A DNA stretch of 19,683 bases, taken from positions 1 through 19,683 of the forward strand of contig CANRIY010000014.1 in NCBI GenBank assembly GCA_947630775.1, in the 5' to 3' direction. Each line of letters opens with the position of its first letter. Position 1 is the first letter of the stretch. The notes beneath the pieces were generated by a model. That model saw nothing but the letters and a program-made list of their open reading frames with translations. It searched no databases and was not told the DNA's origin. A program made the position numbers and the translations under genes. Below, in pieces: positions 7,346-14,537 of this stretch. This DNA is from an uncultured Clostridia bacterium. Lineage in GTDB: Bacteria; Bacillota; Clostridia; Christensenellales; Borkfalkiaceae.

Positions 7346-7361
7346 GGGGCGAGGGCAAGGG

Positions 7362-7446
7362 GCCCTTCGTTCCAAATTACTGCGCGAAGCAAAACCACGC
7401 TTTTGCGGCAGCGCACTCAAGTTGTCGAACCCCTTCGACTTAATGT
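7362..7446. repeat. Dispersed 80-bp element, copy 1 (family D)
   Basis: This stretch matches 11750-11828 almost base for base. It contains two hairpins. The first has outer arms TGCGC (7381-7385) and GCGCA (7411-7415) and inner arms GCAAAA (7389-7394) and TTTTGC (7401-7406). The second is GTCGAA (7424-7429) with TTCGAC (7434-7439). In the other copy the second stem reads GCCGAA/TTCGGC, so both arms changed together. No open frame of note is shared between copies. Confidence 0.8.
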
Positions 7447-7497
7447 CCTCTCGAGCGAATGAGACAGTGACTCAATATCCCAAAAACGTAACTTTCC

Positions 7498-7557
7498 TCG
7501 CTCGTATTTATTTTGAGCGCGCGCCGACAAGGCGCAAGCTCAAAAGAAATCGAGCGA
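7498..7557. repeat. Long inverted repeat upstream of trmB (family E)
   Basis: The left arm at 7498-7518 pairs with the right arm GCTCAAAAGAAATCGAGCGA (7538-7557) over about 20 bp, with one mismatch and one bulge. An inner GCGCC/GGCGC stem sits in the loop. The right arm resembles the right arm of the larger inverted repeat at 11876-11996. It lies directly before the AGGAG ribosome site of the trmB-like gene and could affect its mRNA. Confidence 0.7.
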
Positions 7558-7577
7558 AATAAACAGGAGTTTTTTCT

Positions 7578-8306
7578 ATGCGCATGCGGAGAAAGAGAAA
7601 TTTGGAACCGAGGATGGAAGCGTGCGCGGACCTCTTGCTCGCGCGGGGGAAACCCTGTAAAAATCTCAAAGAGGCGGCCGAGACCTACCGCGCTCTCCTC
7701 GATTTTGAACATGTATTCGGAAATACCGCTCCCGTGGAGCTCGAGATCGGCTGCGGCAACGGCGGATTTCTCTTGGAGAAGGCAAAACGCGAGCCCCATG
7801 TCAATTTTCTTGCGGTGGAGCTGTGCACCAACGTCATTCTGACGGCGATGGAGCGGACGAAGGCGGCGGGACTTTCCAATATCCGCTTTCTGAACATTCC
7901 CGCCGAGATCCTCGAATGTTATCTTGAACAAAAGAGCATCGGCGTCATCTACCTGAACTTTTCCACGCCGCTCCCCGAAAAGAGCAGGGAAAAGCAGCGG
8001 CTCACCTCTATGCGGTTTTTGGAGATCTACAAAAAAATTCTTAAAGAGGACGGGCGGATCGAGCAAAAGACGGACAGCGCCGAGTTTTTCGGATATTCCC
8101 TCAACCGTTTTGAGGAAGCGGGGTTTACGCTCACCGACGTCACGCACGATCTGCACAACAGCCCGTATGCGGGAGAAAACATCGTCACTGAATACGAGCG
8201 GAATTTCTCCGAAAAAGGTCTGCCCATCTTCAGGGCGGTCGCGAAACTCGGCCAAACCGATAAAATCTGCACGTCTGCCGCAGATGCGGCGAAGGAGCAA
8301 AAATGA
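7578..8306 (+). CDS. trmB: tRNA (guanine-N7-)-methyltransferase family protein, with an altered active-site block
   Basis: A 242-residue TrmB-family protein; the family makes m7G at position 46 of tRNAs using S-adenosylmethionine. The start (MRMRRKRNLEPRMEAC), the SAM-binding ELEIGCGNGGF at 54-64 and AVE at 79-81, the QKTDS at 163-167, and the NIVTEYERNFSEKGLPIFR ending are all as expected. The normally conserved block, usually close to NFSDPWPKKRHEKRRLT, here reads NFSTPLPEKSREKQRLT at 127-143. The usual aspartate, tryptophan, histidine and one arginine are replaced. It may have changed specificity, be a lineage variant, or be inactive. AGGAG (7565-7569) lies eight bases before the ATG. The stop overlaps the next start (ATGA), so it heads a four-gene unit. 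Confidence 0.85.
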   Translation: MRMRRKRNLEPRMEACADLLLARGKPCKNLKEAAETYRALLDFEHVFGNTAPVELEIGCGNGGFLLEKAKREPHVNFLAVELCTNVILTAMERTKAAGLSNIRFLNIPAEILECYLEQKSIGVIYLNFSTPLPEKSREKQRLTSMRFLEIYKKILKEDGRIEQKTDSAEFFGYSLNRFEEAGFTLTDVTHDLHNSPYAGENIVTEYERNFSEKGLPIFRAVAKLGQTDKICTSAADAAKEQK

Positions 8307-9619
8307 ATTGGCATGTCACTCTGTATAACGTTCTGACGACCGTCAATAACGTTCTTCTGATCCTGATCGGGATCCCCTTTATTTTGCAGTTCCTCTATAT
8401 GTTCTTATTCTGGCTGCCGAAGAAAGTTTTCCCGAAAAGCGACGTCAAAAAGCGTATTTGCGTCGTGATCCCTGCCCATAATGAAGAGGATGTCATCGGA
8501 ACGACCGTGCGGCGGCTCTTCGAGCAGCAGCAATATCCGAGAGAGCTCTTCGACGTCTATGTGATCGCCCACAACTGCACCGACAGGACGGCGGAACGCG
8601 CCCGCAATGCCGGGGCGACCGTTTTCGTCCTCGACGATCCCGACCCGAAGAGGCACATCGTCTCTTATGCGCTCAAATACGGGTACGAACAGATCCTTGC
8701 CACGGGGATCGAGTATGATTTTTCCATCCGTTTGGACGCGGACAACCACGTCAACGATGAGTTTTTCTCCCTGATGAACGACGCCTTCTGCGCAGGGGTG
8801 CAGATCGCCCGTCCCTATGAGTCCGCGCTGAACATGACGCAGAACCAGTTCACCCGCGCGTGCGGGCTGTACTACACGTTCGATTCCCGTTTTTCTTCCC
8901 GCGTGCGCGAACGGTTACATATGGACGCCCATGTCAACGGCCCCGGGTCGATGACGGACATGGCGATCATCAAAAAGATCGGCGGATACGACACGGTGAG
9001 CATCGTCGAAGATACCGAATTCAACATCAAGCGGATGCTCGAGGGCGTGCGCTGCCACTTTGTGGAGGACGCCGTCGTGTATGAGGACCTCCCGTCCTCC
9101 TTCCGCGATACGAAGAACAGGAACAAGCGGATCGCCGCGGGGAACGCCCGCCTTCTCGCCCGCTATACCCCGCGCATGTGCTGGAATTCTCTGAAACAGC
9201 TGCGCTTCTCCTTCATCGAGCAGATCCTGACCTATGCGTTCATTTTTATCTGCTTCCTTCTCTGTACATGGATCCCCGCATACTATATCTATGCCGTGGG
9301 ATACCTTGCGGGCATGGGATTCTTGACGAACGCGCAGGCCGCGGCGGCGGGCATTTCGGGACCGGGGCTTTGGCAGCTCCTCATCATCATCGGGATCTGC
9401 CTCGGCGCGCTGTTCTTGGTCGCGGGGATCTGTCAGGGGCTCCTTCTCGTCATGCTGGATTACAAAAAAATGGGCGCGGAGCGGCGCAGGGAGCTTCTCT
9501 CGGGCGCGTTCCTCTTCCCCGCGTTTACGGTGGTCTACTGCCTGACGATGACGCTCGGCCTCTTCTCCAAACCCAAATGGGTGAAGATCAACCGTAATAC
9601 AGGAAATATCAGTGAATGA
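8303..9619 (+). CDS. Membrane glycosyltransferase, family 2
   Basis: A 438-residue protein. It has one or two membrane helices at about 14-39, a cytosolic GT-A domain at about 50-290, and at least three C-terminal helices (about 306-340, 358-390, 402-422). GT2 motifs seen are VVIPAHNEE near 54-62, NCTDRT at 91-96, the metal-binding DAD at 145-147, and VED at 245-247 at the position of the usual TED/ED acid. Where processive synthases have QxxRW, this protein has RNKRIAAGN (273-281), so it is not a standard cellulose or hyaluronan synthase. It should transfer a sugar from a nucleotide donor to a lipid or a growing glycan at the inner membrane face; donor and acceptor are unknown. It overlaps trmB by four bases and the next ABC gene by eight. 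Confidence 0.9.
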   Translation: MNWHVTLYNVLTTVNNVLLILIGIPFILQFLYMFLFWLPKKVFPKSDVKKRICVVIPAHNEEDVIGTTVRRLFEQQQYPRELFDVYVIAHNCTDRTAERARNAGATVFVLDDPDPKRHIVSYALKYGYEQILATGIEYDFSIRLDADNHVNDEFFSLMNDAFCAGVQIARPYESALNMTQNQFTRACGLYYTFDSRFSSRVRERLHMDAHVNGPGSMTDMAIIKKIGGYDTVSIVEDTEFNIKRMLEGVRCHFVEDAVVYEDLPSSFRDTKNRNKRIAAGNARLLARYTPRMCWNSLKQLRFSFIEQILTYAFIFICFLLCTWIPAYYIYAVGYLAGMGFLTNAQAAAAGISGPGLWQLLIIIGICLGALFLVAGICQGLLLVMLDYKKMGAERRRELLSGAFLFPAFTVVYCLTMTLGLFSKPKWVKINRNTGNISE

Positions 9620-10553
9620 AATTGCTCTGAAAATTGAAGATCTCTGCAAATCCTATGCAGATGTAAAAGCGGTGAACGGCATCTCCTTTTCGGTGAAAAG
9701 GGGGATGCTGTTTGCCTTTTTGGGGGTCAACGGGGCGGGAAAGAGCACGACGATCAACATGATATGCTCCATTCTCAAAAAGGACGCGGGGAAGATCTTC
9801 GTGTGCGGTTATGATCTCGACGAAAAGCCCTTTGAGGTCAAGCGGGAGATCGGCGTCGTCTTTCAGACGAGCGTGCTCGACAGGGAGCTCACGGTGAAGC
9901 AAAATCTCGGGATCAGAACTTCCTTCTATTCCCTCTCCAAGGCGGAAAAGAAACAAAATCTCGACGAGATCATCCGCCTTCTGGAGCTCGGGCCCATTCT
10001 CAATAAGCCCGTCAAGAATCTCTCGGGCGGACAAATGCGGCGGGTGGACATCGCAAGGGCAATGGCGCACCGCCCGCGGCTGCTCATTTTAGACGAACCG
10101 ACGACGGGGCTCGACCCCAAGACGAGGCTTGCCGTCTGGTCGCTCATCGACCGCGTCCGCGCCGAGACGGGCATGACCGTCTTTTTAACGACCCATTATC
10201 TCGAAGAGGCGGACAAGGCGCAGGACGTCGTCATCATGGACAAGGGACGCATCATCGCCCACGGCACGCCGAACGAGCTCAAAAACGCCTATTCGAGCGA
10301 CAGGATCGTCTGCTACCGCGAAAGGGATGCCGCGTTCGAACGTGCGCTCGGGGCGGCGGAGAGGAGCTTTTCCTACGACGAAGAGCGGGGCGCTTACCGC
10401 ATCGACATCGGCGGCGGCGCGGACGCGAAGGAGATCTTGGGAAAATTTGGCGCATATATCGGGGATTTCGAGATCTTAAAGGGGGACATGGACGACGTGT
10501 TTTTGAACGTCACGGGAAGAAATATCGCGCTCACGGGGGAAGAAAATGCCTGA
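9612..10553 (+). CDS. ABC transporter ATP-binding protein, coupled to a glycosyltransferase gene
   Basis: A 313-residue ABC ATPase. It has Walker A GVNGAGKST at 38-46, the Q-loop glutamine at 85, LSGGQ at 137-141, Walker B LLILDEP at 157-163 and switch histidine 195, followed by a C-terminal domain ending GDMDDVFLNVTG. Translation starts at a GTG eight bases inside the end of the glycosyltransferase gene, with AGGA upstream. It is paralogous to the ATPase at 4675-5565, with long identical blocks such as FAFLGVNGAGKSTT and ILDEPTTGLDP. Both belong to the DrrA-like exporters rather than to the Wzt polysaccharide exporters, because no carbohydrate-binding extension is visible. Its partner is the permease that overlaps it by eight bases. 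Confidence 0.95.
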   Translation: MNEIALKIEDLCKSYADVKAVNGISFSVKRGMLFAFLGVNGAGKSTTINMICSILKKDAGKIFVCGYDLDEKPFEVKREIGVVFQTSVLDRELTVKQNLGIRTSFYSLSKAEKKQNLDEIIRLLELGPILNKPVKNLSGGQMRRVDIARAMAHRPRLLILDEPTTGLDPKTRLAVWSLIDRVRAETGMTVFLTTHYLEEADKAQDVVIMDKGRIIAHGTPNELKNAYSSDRIVCYRERDAAFERALGAAERSFSYDEERGAYRIDIGGGADAKEILGKFGAYIGDFEILKGDMDDVFLNVTGRNIALTGEENA

Positions 10554-11541
10554 GAAAAAGACAAGGCCCGCAGATATCTTCTTTCAGCTCACGAAGCGGC
10601 ACCTTCTCGTCTTCTTCAAGAACAAGGTGCGCGTGATGTATACGCTCCTCGTGCCCGTCATCATCTTTGTGGTATATATCTTCTTTTTGAGGGGATTGGA
10701 ACTCGGGATGGCGCAGGAGTATTTGCCCGAATACGGCATTACGGCGGACGCCGAGCTCTTGCGCTGTATCGGCGCGCTCGTCGATTCATGGATGCTCTCG
10801 GGGATCACGGCGCTCTCCGTCATCACCGTCTCCCTGCAGACGAACAACGTATTCGTCGAGGATAAGGAGAACGGCGTCAACCGCGACTTTGCCTCTTCGC
10901 CCATCCACAGGAATATCCTCGTCGGGAGCTATTTCCTCTTCAACTTCATCGTCACGGTCATCATCTGCTTTCTGTTCCTCATCGTCTGCGGCGTCTATCT
11001 CGTCTGCATGGGGGAGTTCATGCTCACCTTTGCAAACGTCATGACGATCTTCGCCGTGCTCCTCTATACGACGGTCGCGGCGACGCTCATGACGGTGTTC
11101 ATCTCCTCTTTTGTGAAGAAAGGGGGGACGATGGCGAGCATTGTGGCGGTCTTCTCGACGGCGATCGGATTTTTGATCGGCGCGTATATGCCCTTCGGCA
11201 TGCTGCCCGACGGCATGCGGTGGGTGGAGAACGTCTGCATGTTCATCCCGGGGACGCACGGGTGCGCCCTTCTTCGGTACGCCTTTATGGAAACGCCCCT
11301 GAAAGCGCTCACGGCGCATGCGGGGACGCTCGGGCTCGATCCCGCACGGGCACAGGAGTTGGTCGCGGAGCTCACGGAAGATTTCGGTTATAATCTGAAC
11401 TTTTTCGGCGTGAGCGTCGGGCCGCAGTGGCAGGCGCTCGCAAACGCCGTGTTTATCGTTATTTTCCTCGCCCTCAACATCGGGCTGGGGAAGCGGATCG
11501 CCGACGTGCTCGGCATCGTAAAGAAGAAGAAAAAGAAGTAA
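10546..11541 (+). CDS. ABC-2-type permease, partner of the coupled ATPase
   Basis: A 331-residue membrane protein with about six helices. The first lies near 27-47, followed by an outer loop and a core of four helices between about 85 and 230. The GAYMPFGMLPDGMRW...FIPGTHGCALL segment follows, then a final helix near 297-317 and a basic KKKKKK tail. It matches the permease at 5562-6482 in layout and in several motifs, for example the SSP/VSP segment after NRDF/RNDF. It starts eight bases inside the ATPase gene and is the last gene of the four-gene unit. The terminator at 11559-11591 follows directly. The exported substrate is unknown. Confidence 0.93.
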   Translation: MPEKKTRPADIFFQLTKRHLLVFFKNKVRVMYTLLVPVIIFVVYIFFLRGLELGMAQEYLPEYGITADAELLRCIGALVDSWMLSGITALSVITVSLQTNNVFVEDKENGVNRDFASSPIHRNILVGSYFLFNFIVTVIICFLFLIVCGVYLVCMGEFMLTFANVMTIFAVLLYTTVAATLMTVFISSFVKKGGTMASIVAVFSTAIGFLIGAYMPFGMLPDGMRWVENVCMFIPGTHGCALLRYAFMETPLKALTAHAGTLGLDPARAQELVAELTEDFGYNLNFFGVSVGPQWQALANAVFIVIFLALNIGLGKRIADVLGIVKKKKKK

Positions 11542-11558
11542 GAGATCTTGAAATCGTC

Positions 11559-11591
11559 AAAAACGCCGCTTTTTGCAAAAGCGGCGTTTTT
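11559..11591 (+). terminator. Strong intrinsic terminator of the trmB-GT-ABC operon
   Basis: A perfect 15-bp stem with a 3-nt loop: AAAAACGCCGCTTTT (11559-11573) pairs with AAAAGCGGCGTTTTT (11577-11591), which supplies the U-tract. It starts 17 bases after the permease stop. The symmetrical A and T runs mean it could also act on minus-strand transcripts coming from radA. Confidence 0.93.
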
Positions 11592-11627
11592 GATACAAAG
11601 AATTTTTGGTTGTCGTCGTTTATCGGG

Positions 11628-11739
11628 ATCCTTCGACACGCCGCAAGGGCAGCGGCGGCTCAGGATGACGCGGGGGGAGCCGAGAAACCCCTCAGTCGCG
11701 CCAAGGGCGGCGCGACAGCTCCCCTAAGAGGGGAGCCAA
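11628..11739. repeat. Two adjacent hairpin repeat modules (C and A)
   Basis: The first module (11628-11666) has outer arms ATCCT/AGGAT and an inner stem CGCCGC/GCGGCG around AAGGGCA. The second (11685-11739) is an A-family module with stems GTCGCG/CGCGAC and GCTCCCCT/AGGGGAGC. Compared with the copy at 7033-7078, the first A stem has a G-C pair where the other has A-T. No gene is visible. Confidence 0.75.
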
Positions 11740-11749
11740 GAGTGCCCTT

Positions 11750-11828
11750 CGTTCTAAATCACTGCGCGAAGCAAAACCACGCTTTTGCGGCAGCGCACTC
11801 AATTTGCCGAACCCTTTCGGCTTAATGT
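11750..11828. repeat. Dispersed 80-bp element, copy 2 (family D)
   Basis: The second copy of the element at 7362-7446, in the same orientation. The first hairpin is conserved exactly. The second hairpin is GCCGAA (11806-11811) with TTCGGC (11816-11821), differing from copy 1 by a compensating change in both arms. Confidence 0.8.
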
Positions 11829-11875
11829 AATTGAGAAGCGATTTTCGCAGCGATTTGATTGATGCACAGGGAAGG

Positions 11876-11996
11876 TTCGCTCGTTCATTTCTTTTCGATG
11901 CCCCGCGAGATTTCTCCACGCGGTCGCTTCGCTCCCTTGGCCGAAATGACAAAGCGGGGCGCCTTAGCGGGGCAAGCAAAGAAATGAACGAAAGAA
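11876..11996. repeat. 30-bp imperfect inverted repeat flanking about 60 bp (family E, MITE-like)
   Basis: The left arm (11876-11906) and right arm (11967-11996) are imperfect reverse complements, sharing GCGGGGC and AAAGAAATGAACGA cores. The middle carries CACGCGGTCGCTTCGCTC followed by CCGAAATGACAAAG, another recognisable gut-Clostridia intergenic string. No transposase or open frame lies inside. Its right end is 14 bases from the radA stop. No target-site duplication is obvious. Confidence 0.65.
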
Positions 11997-12010
11997 ATAA
12001 ACAAAAAAAC

Positions 12011-13366
12011 TCAAAACAGCGCCTTGATCATCTGCGAGACATAGGTCACGGGGACGAGTTCGATCTTTCCTTGGAACCTCTCGCATGCCTTCATGTTTTT
12101 CGCGGGAAGGATGACCCGTTTGAAGCCCATTTTCAGGCATTCGTTCACCCGCTTGTCCGCAAAATTCACGCCGCGCACTTCGCCCGTCAGGCCCACTTCG
12201 CCGAACACCGCCGTATATTTTTCCACGGGGATCATCTTTTCCGCCGAAGCGAGCGCCGCGCAGATCGCAAGTTCGGAGCTGGGCTCATTCAGCTTGATCC
12301 CGCCCATCGCGTTGAGGTAGACGTCCTGAACGGCGAGGGGGATGCCGCACCGCTTTTCGAGCACCGCGATGAGCACGATGAGGCGGTTCAGATCGACGCC
12401 CAGCGACATGCGGCGGGGAAGTCCGTAGGCCGTCTTTGCCATGAGCGTCTGGATCTCCACCATCATACAGCGGTTGCCCGTCTCGCTCGGTGTGACGACG
12501 GCGCCCGCGGCGATCCCGCGGCTGTCCGAGAGGAAGAGGGAGGAGTAATCGGTCACGCCGAACAAGCCCTCGCCCGTCATTTCAAACACGCCCACTTCCT
12601 GCACCGAACCAAATCTGTTCTTGACGGCGCGTAAGATCTTGAAGTTCTCCGTCCGCTCGCCTTCGAAATAGAGCACCGCGTCCATGATATGTTCCAGAAC
12701 CTTGGGCCCCGCGAGCGTTCCCTCTTTGGTGACGTGCCCGATGATGAAGAAGGTGATCCCCCGCGACTTTGCGATGCGCATGAGCTTGCTCGCGCATTCC
12801 CGCACCTGCCCGACGGAGCCCGCGGAGGAGCTCAGCGTCTCGGTGTACACCGCCTGAATGGAGTCCACGACGACGTATTCCGCATCGTAAAAGCTCTCTT
12901 CGGCATTCTCGATGCAGGTCTCGTTGAGGAGAAGCAGGTTGTCCGAATCGAGATGCAGCCTCTCACAGCGGAGCTTGACCTGACTGCAGCTCTCTTCGGC
13001 GGAAAGATAGAGCACCTTGTGTTCTTTTGCAAGGTGTGCGGCGACCTGCGTGAGAAGGGTGGACTTCCCCACGCCGGGGTCGCCCCCCACGAGGATGAGC
13101 GAGCCCTTCACGATGCCGCCGCCGAGGACGACGTCGAGTTCGGAGATCCCGCTCGACACGCGGGCGTAATGCTCTTTTTCGACCTTTGAAAGGGGAATGG
13201 GGCGGGAGAGCGCGGGGCGGGACAGTTTACTCTTTACGGGCGTTGCAGGCGCGACGGCCTCCTCGACCATGGTGTTGAAGGTGCCGCAGTCGGGGCATCT
13301 TCCGAGCCATTTCGGGCTCGTATATCCGCATTGACTGCATACGAATTGGGTGGTAGCTTTTGGCAT
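12011..13366 (-). CDS. radA: DNA repair protein RadA (Sms)
   Basis: A 451-residue RecA-like ATPase and DNA helicase that promotes branch migration in recombinational repair. The N-terminal C4 zinc finger uses C10, C13, C24 and C27. Walker A is GGDPGVGKST at 94-103, and the RadA-specific KNRFG is at 249-253. The C-terminal third is the Lon-like ring domain found in all full RadA proteins. Length and start are typical, and AAAAGGAAA precedes the ATG. It is the last gene of the minus-strand group rqcP-ispDF-radA, 24 bases after ispDF. No simple terminator follows; downstream lies the inverted repeat at 11876-11996 and then the symmetrical terminator at 11559-11591. Confidence 0.97.
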   Translation of the reverse strand: MPKATTQFVCSQCGYTSPKWLGRCPDCGTFNTMVEEAVAPATPVKSKLSRPALSRPIPLSKVEKEHYARVSSGISELDVVLGGGIVKGSLILVGGDPGVGKSTLLTQVAAHLAKEHKVLYLSAEESCSQVKLRCERLHLDSDNLLLLNETCIENAEESFYDAEYVVVDSIQAVYTETLSSSAGSVGQVRECASKLMRIAKSRGITFFIIGHVTKEGTLAGPKVLEHIMDAVLYFEGERTENFKILRAVKNRFGSVQEVGVFEMTGEGLFGVTDYSSLFLSDSRGIAAGAVVTPSETGNRCMMVEIQTLMAKTAYGLPRRMSLGVDLNRLIVLIAVLEKRCGIPLAVQDVYLNAMGGIKLNEPSSELAICAALASAEKMIPVEKYTAVFGEVGLTGEVRGVNFADKRVNECLKMGFKRVILPAKNMKACERFQGKIELVPVTYVSQMIKALF

Positions 13367-13390
13367 GATATTTCCTTTTCTGTTGGATTT

Positions 13391-14527
13391 TTATTTCAGA
13401 AGCACCGTCGCATAGGCGGTGATGCCCCTCCCTTCGCCGATGTAGCCGAGCTTTTCGTTGGTGCCCGCCGCGATGGCGACATTTTCGCACCCGAGGGAGG
13501 CGGAGAGGGCCTTTTTCATCGCCCCGATATAGGGGGAAAGGCGGGGACGCTCCGCAAGGATCGCAATGCTCACATTTGCGACTTTGAACGATTTTGCCCG
13601 TACCATGTCCATGACCCTGCCGAGCAAAAGCATGCTTGAGATGCCCTGATATTCAGAATCGGTATCGGGGAAATGATAGCCGATGTCCCGCTCGCCGATC
13701 GCAGAGAGCAGGGCGTCCATCAGCGCATGGACGGCGACGTCCCCGTCGCTGTGGGCAAGAAGGGCGCGGTCGGAGGGGACAGTAACCCCGCAGAGCGTGA
13801 TATAATTGAGGTTCAGCCGTGCAATCCCGCGGTCGATCTCTTCCTGATGCGCGAATGCGTGCGTGTCTACCCCGAATCCGACGCGCTCGGCGGGCAGAAG
13901 ATCTTCGGGATAGGTGAGTTTTTTGTTGCGGCGGTCCCCCGCACAGATCCGCGGCCGACCGATGTACGCGGCATACACGCCGCTGTCGTCCGTAAAGTCC
14001 TTTTCTCGCTTTTCGGCAAAGGCTTTTTCATAGGCGGCGCGGAGGTCTTTCGTGAGAAAACTCTGCGGCGTCTGAAGGGCATAGAGCGTTTTTCTTGGGG
14101 GCATGTCCGCGATCTCCCCGTGAGAATCGACGCATGCGACCGTGTCCGTGAGCGGAACGGCGCAGACCCCGCTTCCGTACGTTTTCACGCTGAAAAGACA
14201 ATTTTCGATGACTTCGGGCGTGACGAACGGGCGTGCGGCGTCGTGAACGAGGACGGTATCCCCGTGCGCTTCGCGGAGGGCGCAAAATACCGTCTCCGTG
14301 CGGGTCGCTCCGCCGCGGACGGTGCGGGCGGGGAAGGGGGCAAGCAGGGGGAGAATGCGGGCTTCGTCCTCTTCGCGGCAGGCGACAAGGATCTCGTCCG
14401 CATAGGGCGCAAACGCGGAGAGAGCGTAGCACAGAACGGGCATGCCGTTCAGCTCGTGCAAAATTTTGTTTTCGGGCAGGTTCGCCCGCGTGCCGCTTCC
14501 CGCGGCACAGAGAATGACGGTTACCAT
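13391..14527 (-). CDS. ispDF: Bifunctional IspD-IspF: MEP cytidylyltransferase and MECDP synthase
   Basis: A 378-residue fusion of two enzymes of the non-mevalonate (MEP) isoprenoid pathway. Residues 1-215 are IspD, which makes CDP-methylerythritol from MEP and CTP. It has the nucleotide loop AAGSGTR at 8-14, K21, and DAARPF at 96-101. Residues 216-378 are IspF, which closes the cyclodiphosphate. Its metal ligands are D221, H223 and H259, followed by DGDVAVHALMDALLSA, FPDTD at 286-290, and TNEKLGYIGEGRGI near 355-368. The middle enzyme, IspE, is not in the window. One threonine of the usual ATTTE in IspF is glycine here (AGTNE). GAGGAG lies before the ATG. The gene is 10 bases after rqcP and 24 before radA. 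Confidence 0.96.
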   Translation of the reverse strand: MVTVILCAAGSGTRANLPENKILHELNGMPVLCYALSAFAPYADEILVACREEDEARILPLLAPFPARTVRGGATRTETVFCALREAHGDTVLVHDAARPFVTPEVIENCLFSVKTYGSGVCAVPLTDTVACVDSHGEIADMPPRKTLYALQTPQSFLTKDLRAAYEKAFAEKREKDFTDDSGVYAAYIGRPRICAGDRRNKKLTYPEDLLPAERVGFGVDTHAFAHQEEIDRGIARLNLNYITLCGVTVPSDRALLAHSDGDVAVHALMDALLSAIGERDIGYHFPDTDSEYQGISSMLLLGRVMDMVRAKSFKVANVSIAILAERPRLSPYIGAMKKALSASLGCENVAIAAGTNEKLGYIGEGRGITAYATVLLK

Positions 14528-14537
14528 AGCTTTCTCC

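Noticed and set aside
6930..7577. A small gene in the island between dut and trmB
   Set aside because: Short open frames here fall within repeat modules, lack ribosome sites and show no protein-like composition.
11876..11996. Classic intrinsic terminator for radA
   Set aside because: The inverted repeat has a 60-base loop and no T-run after its far arm on the minus strand; a mobile or structural repeat fits better.
13391..14527. Loss of IspF activity because ATTTE reads AGTNE
   Set aside because: The metal ligands, one threonine and the glutamate are kept, and the rest of the active site is intact, so I treat this as tolerated variation.
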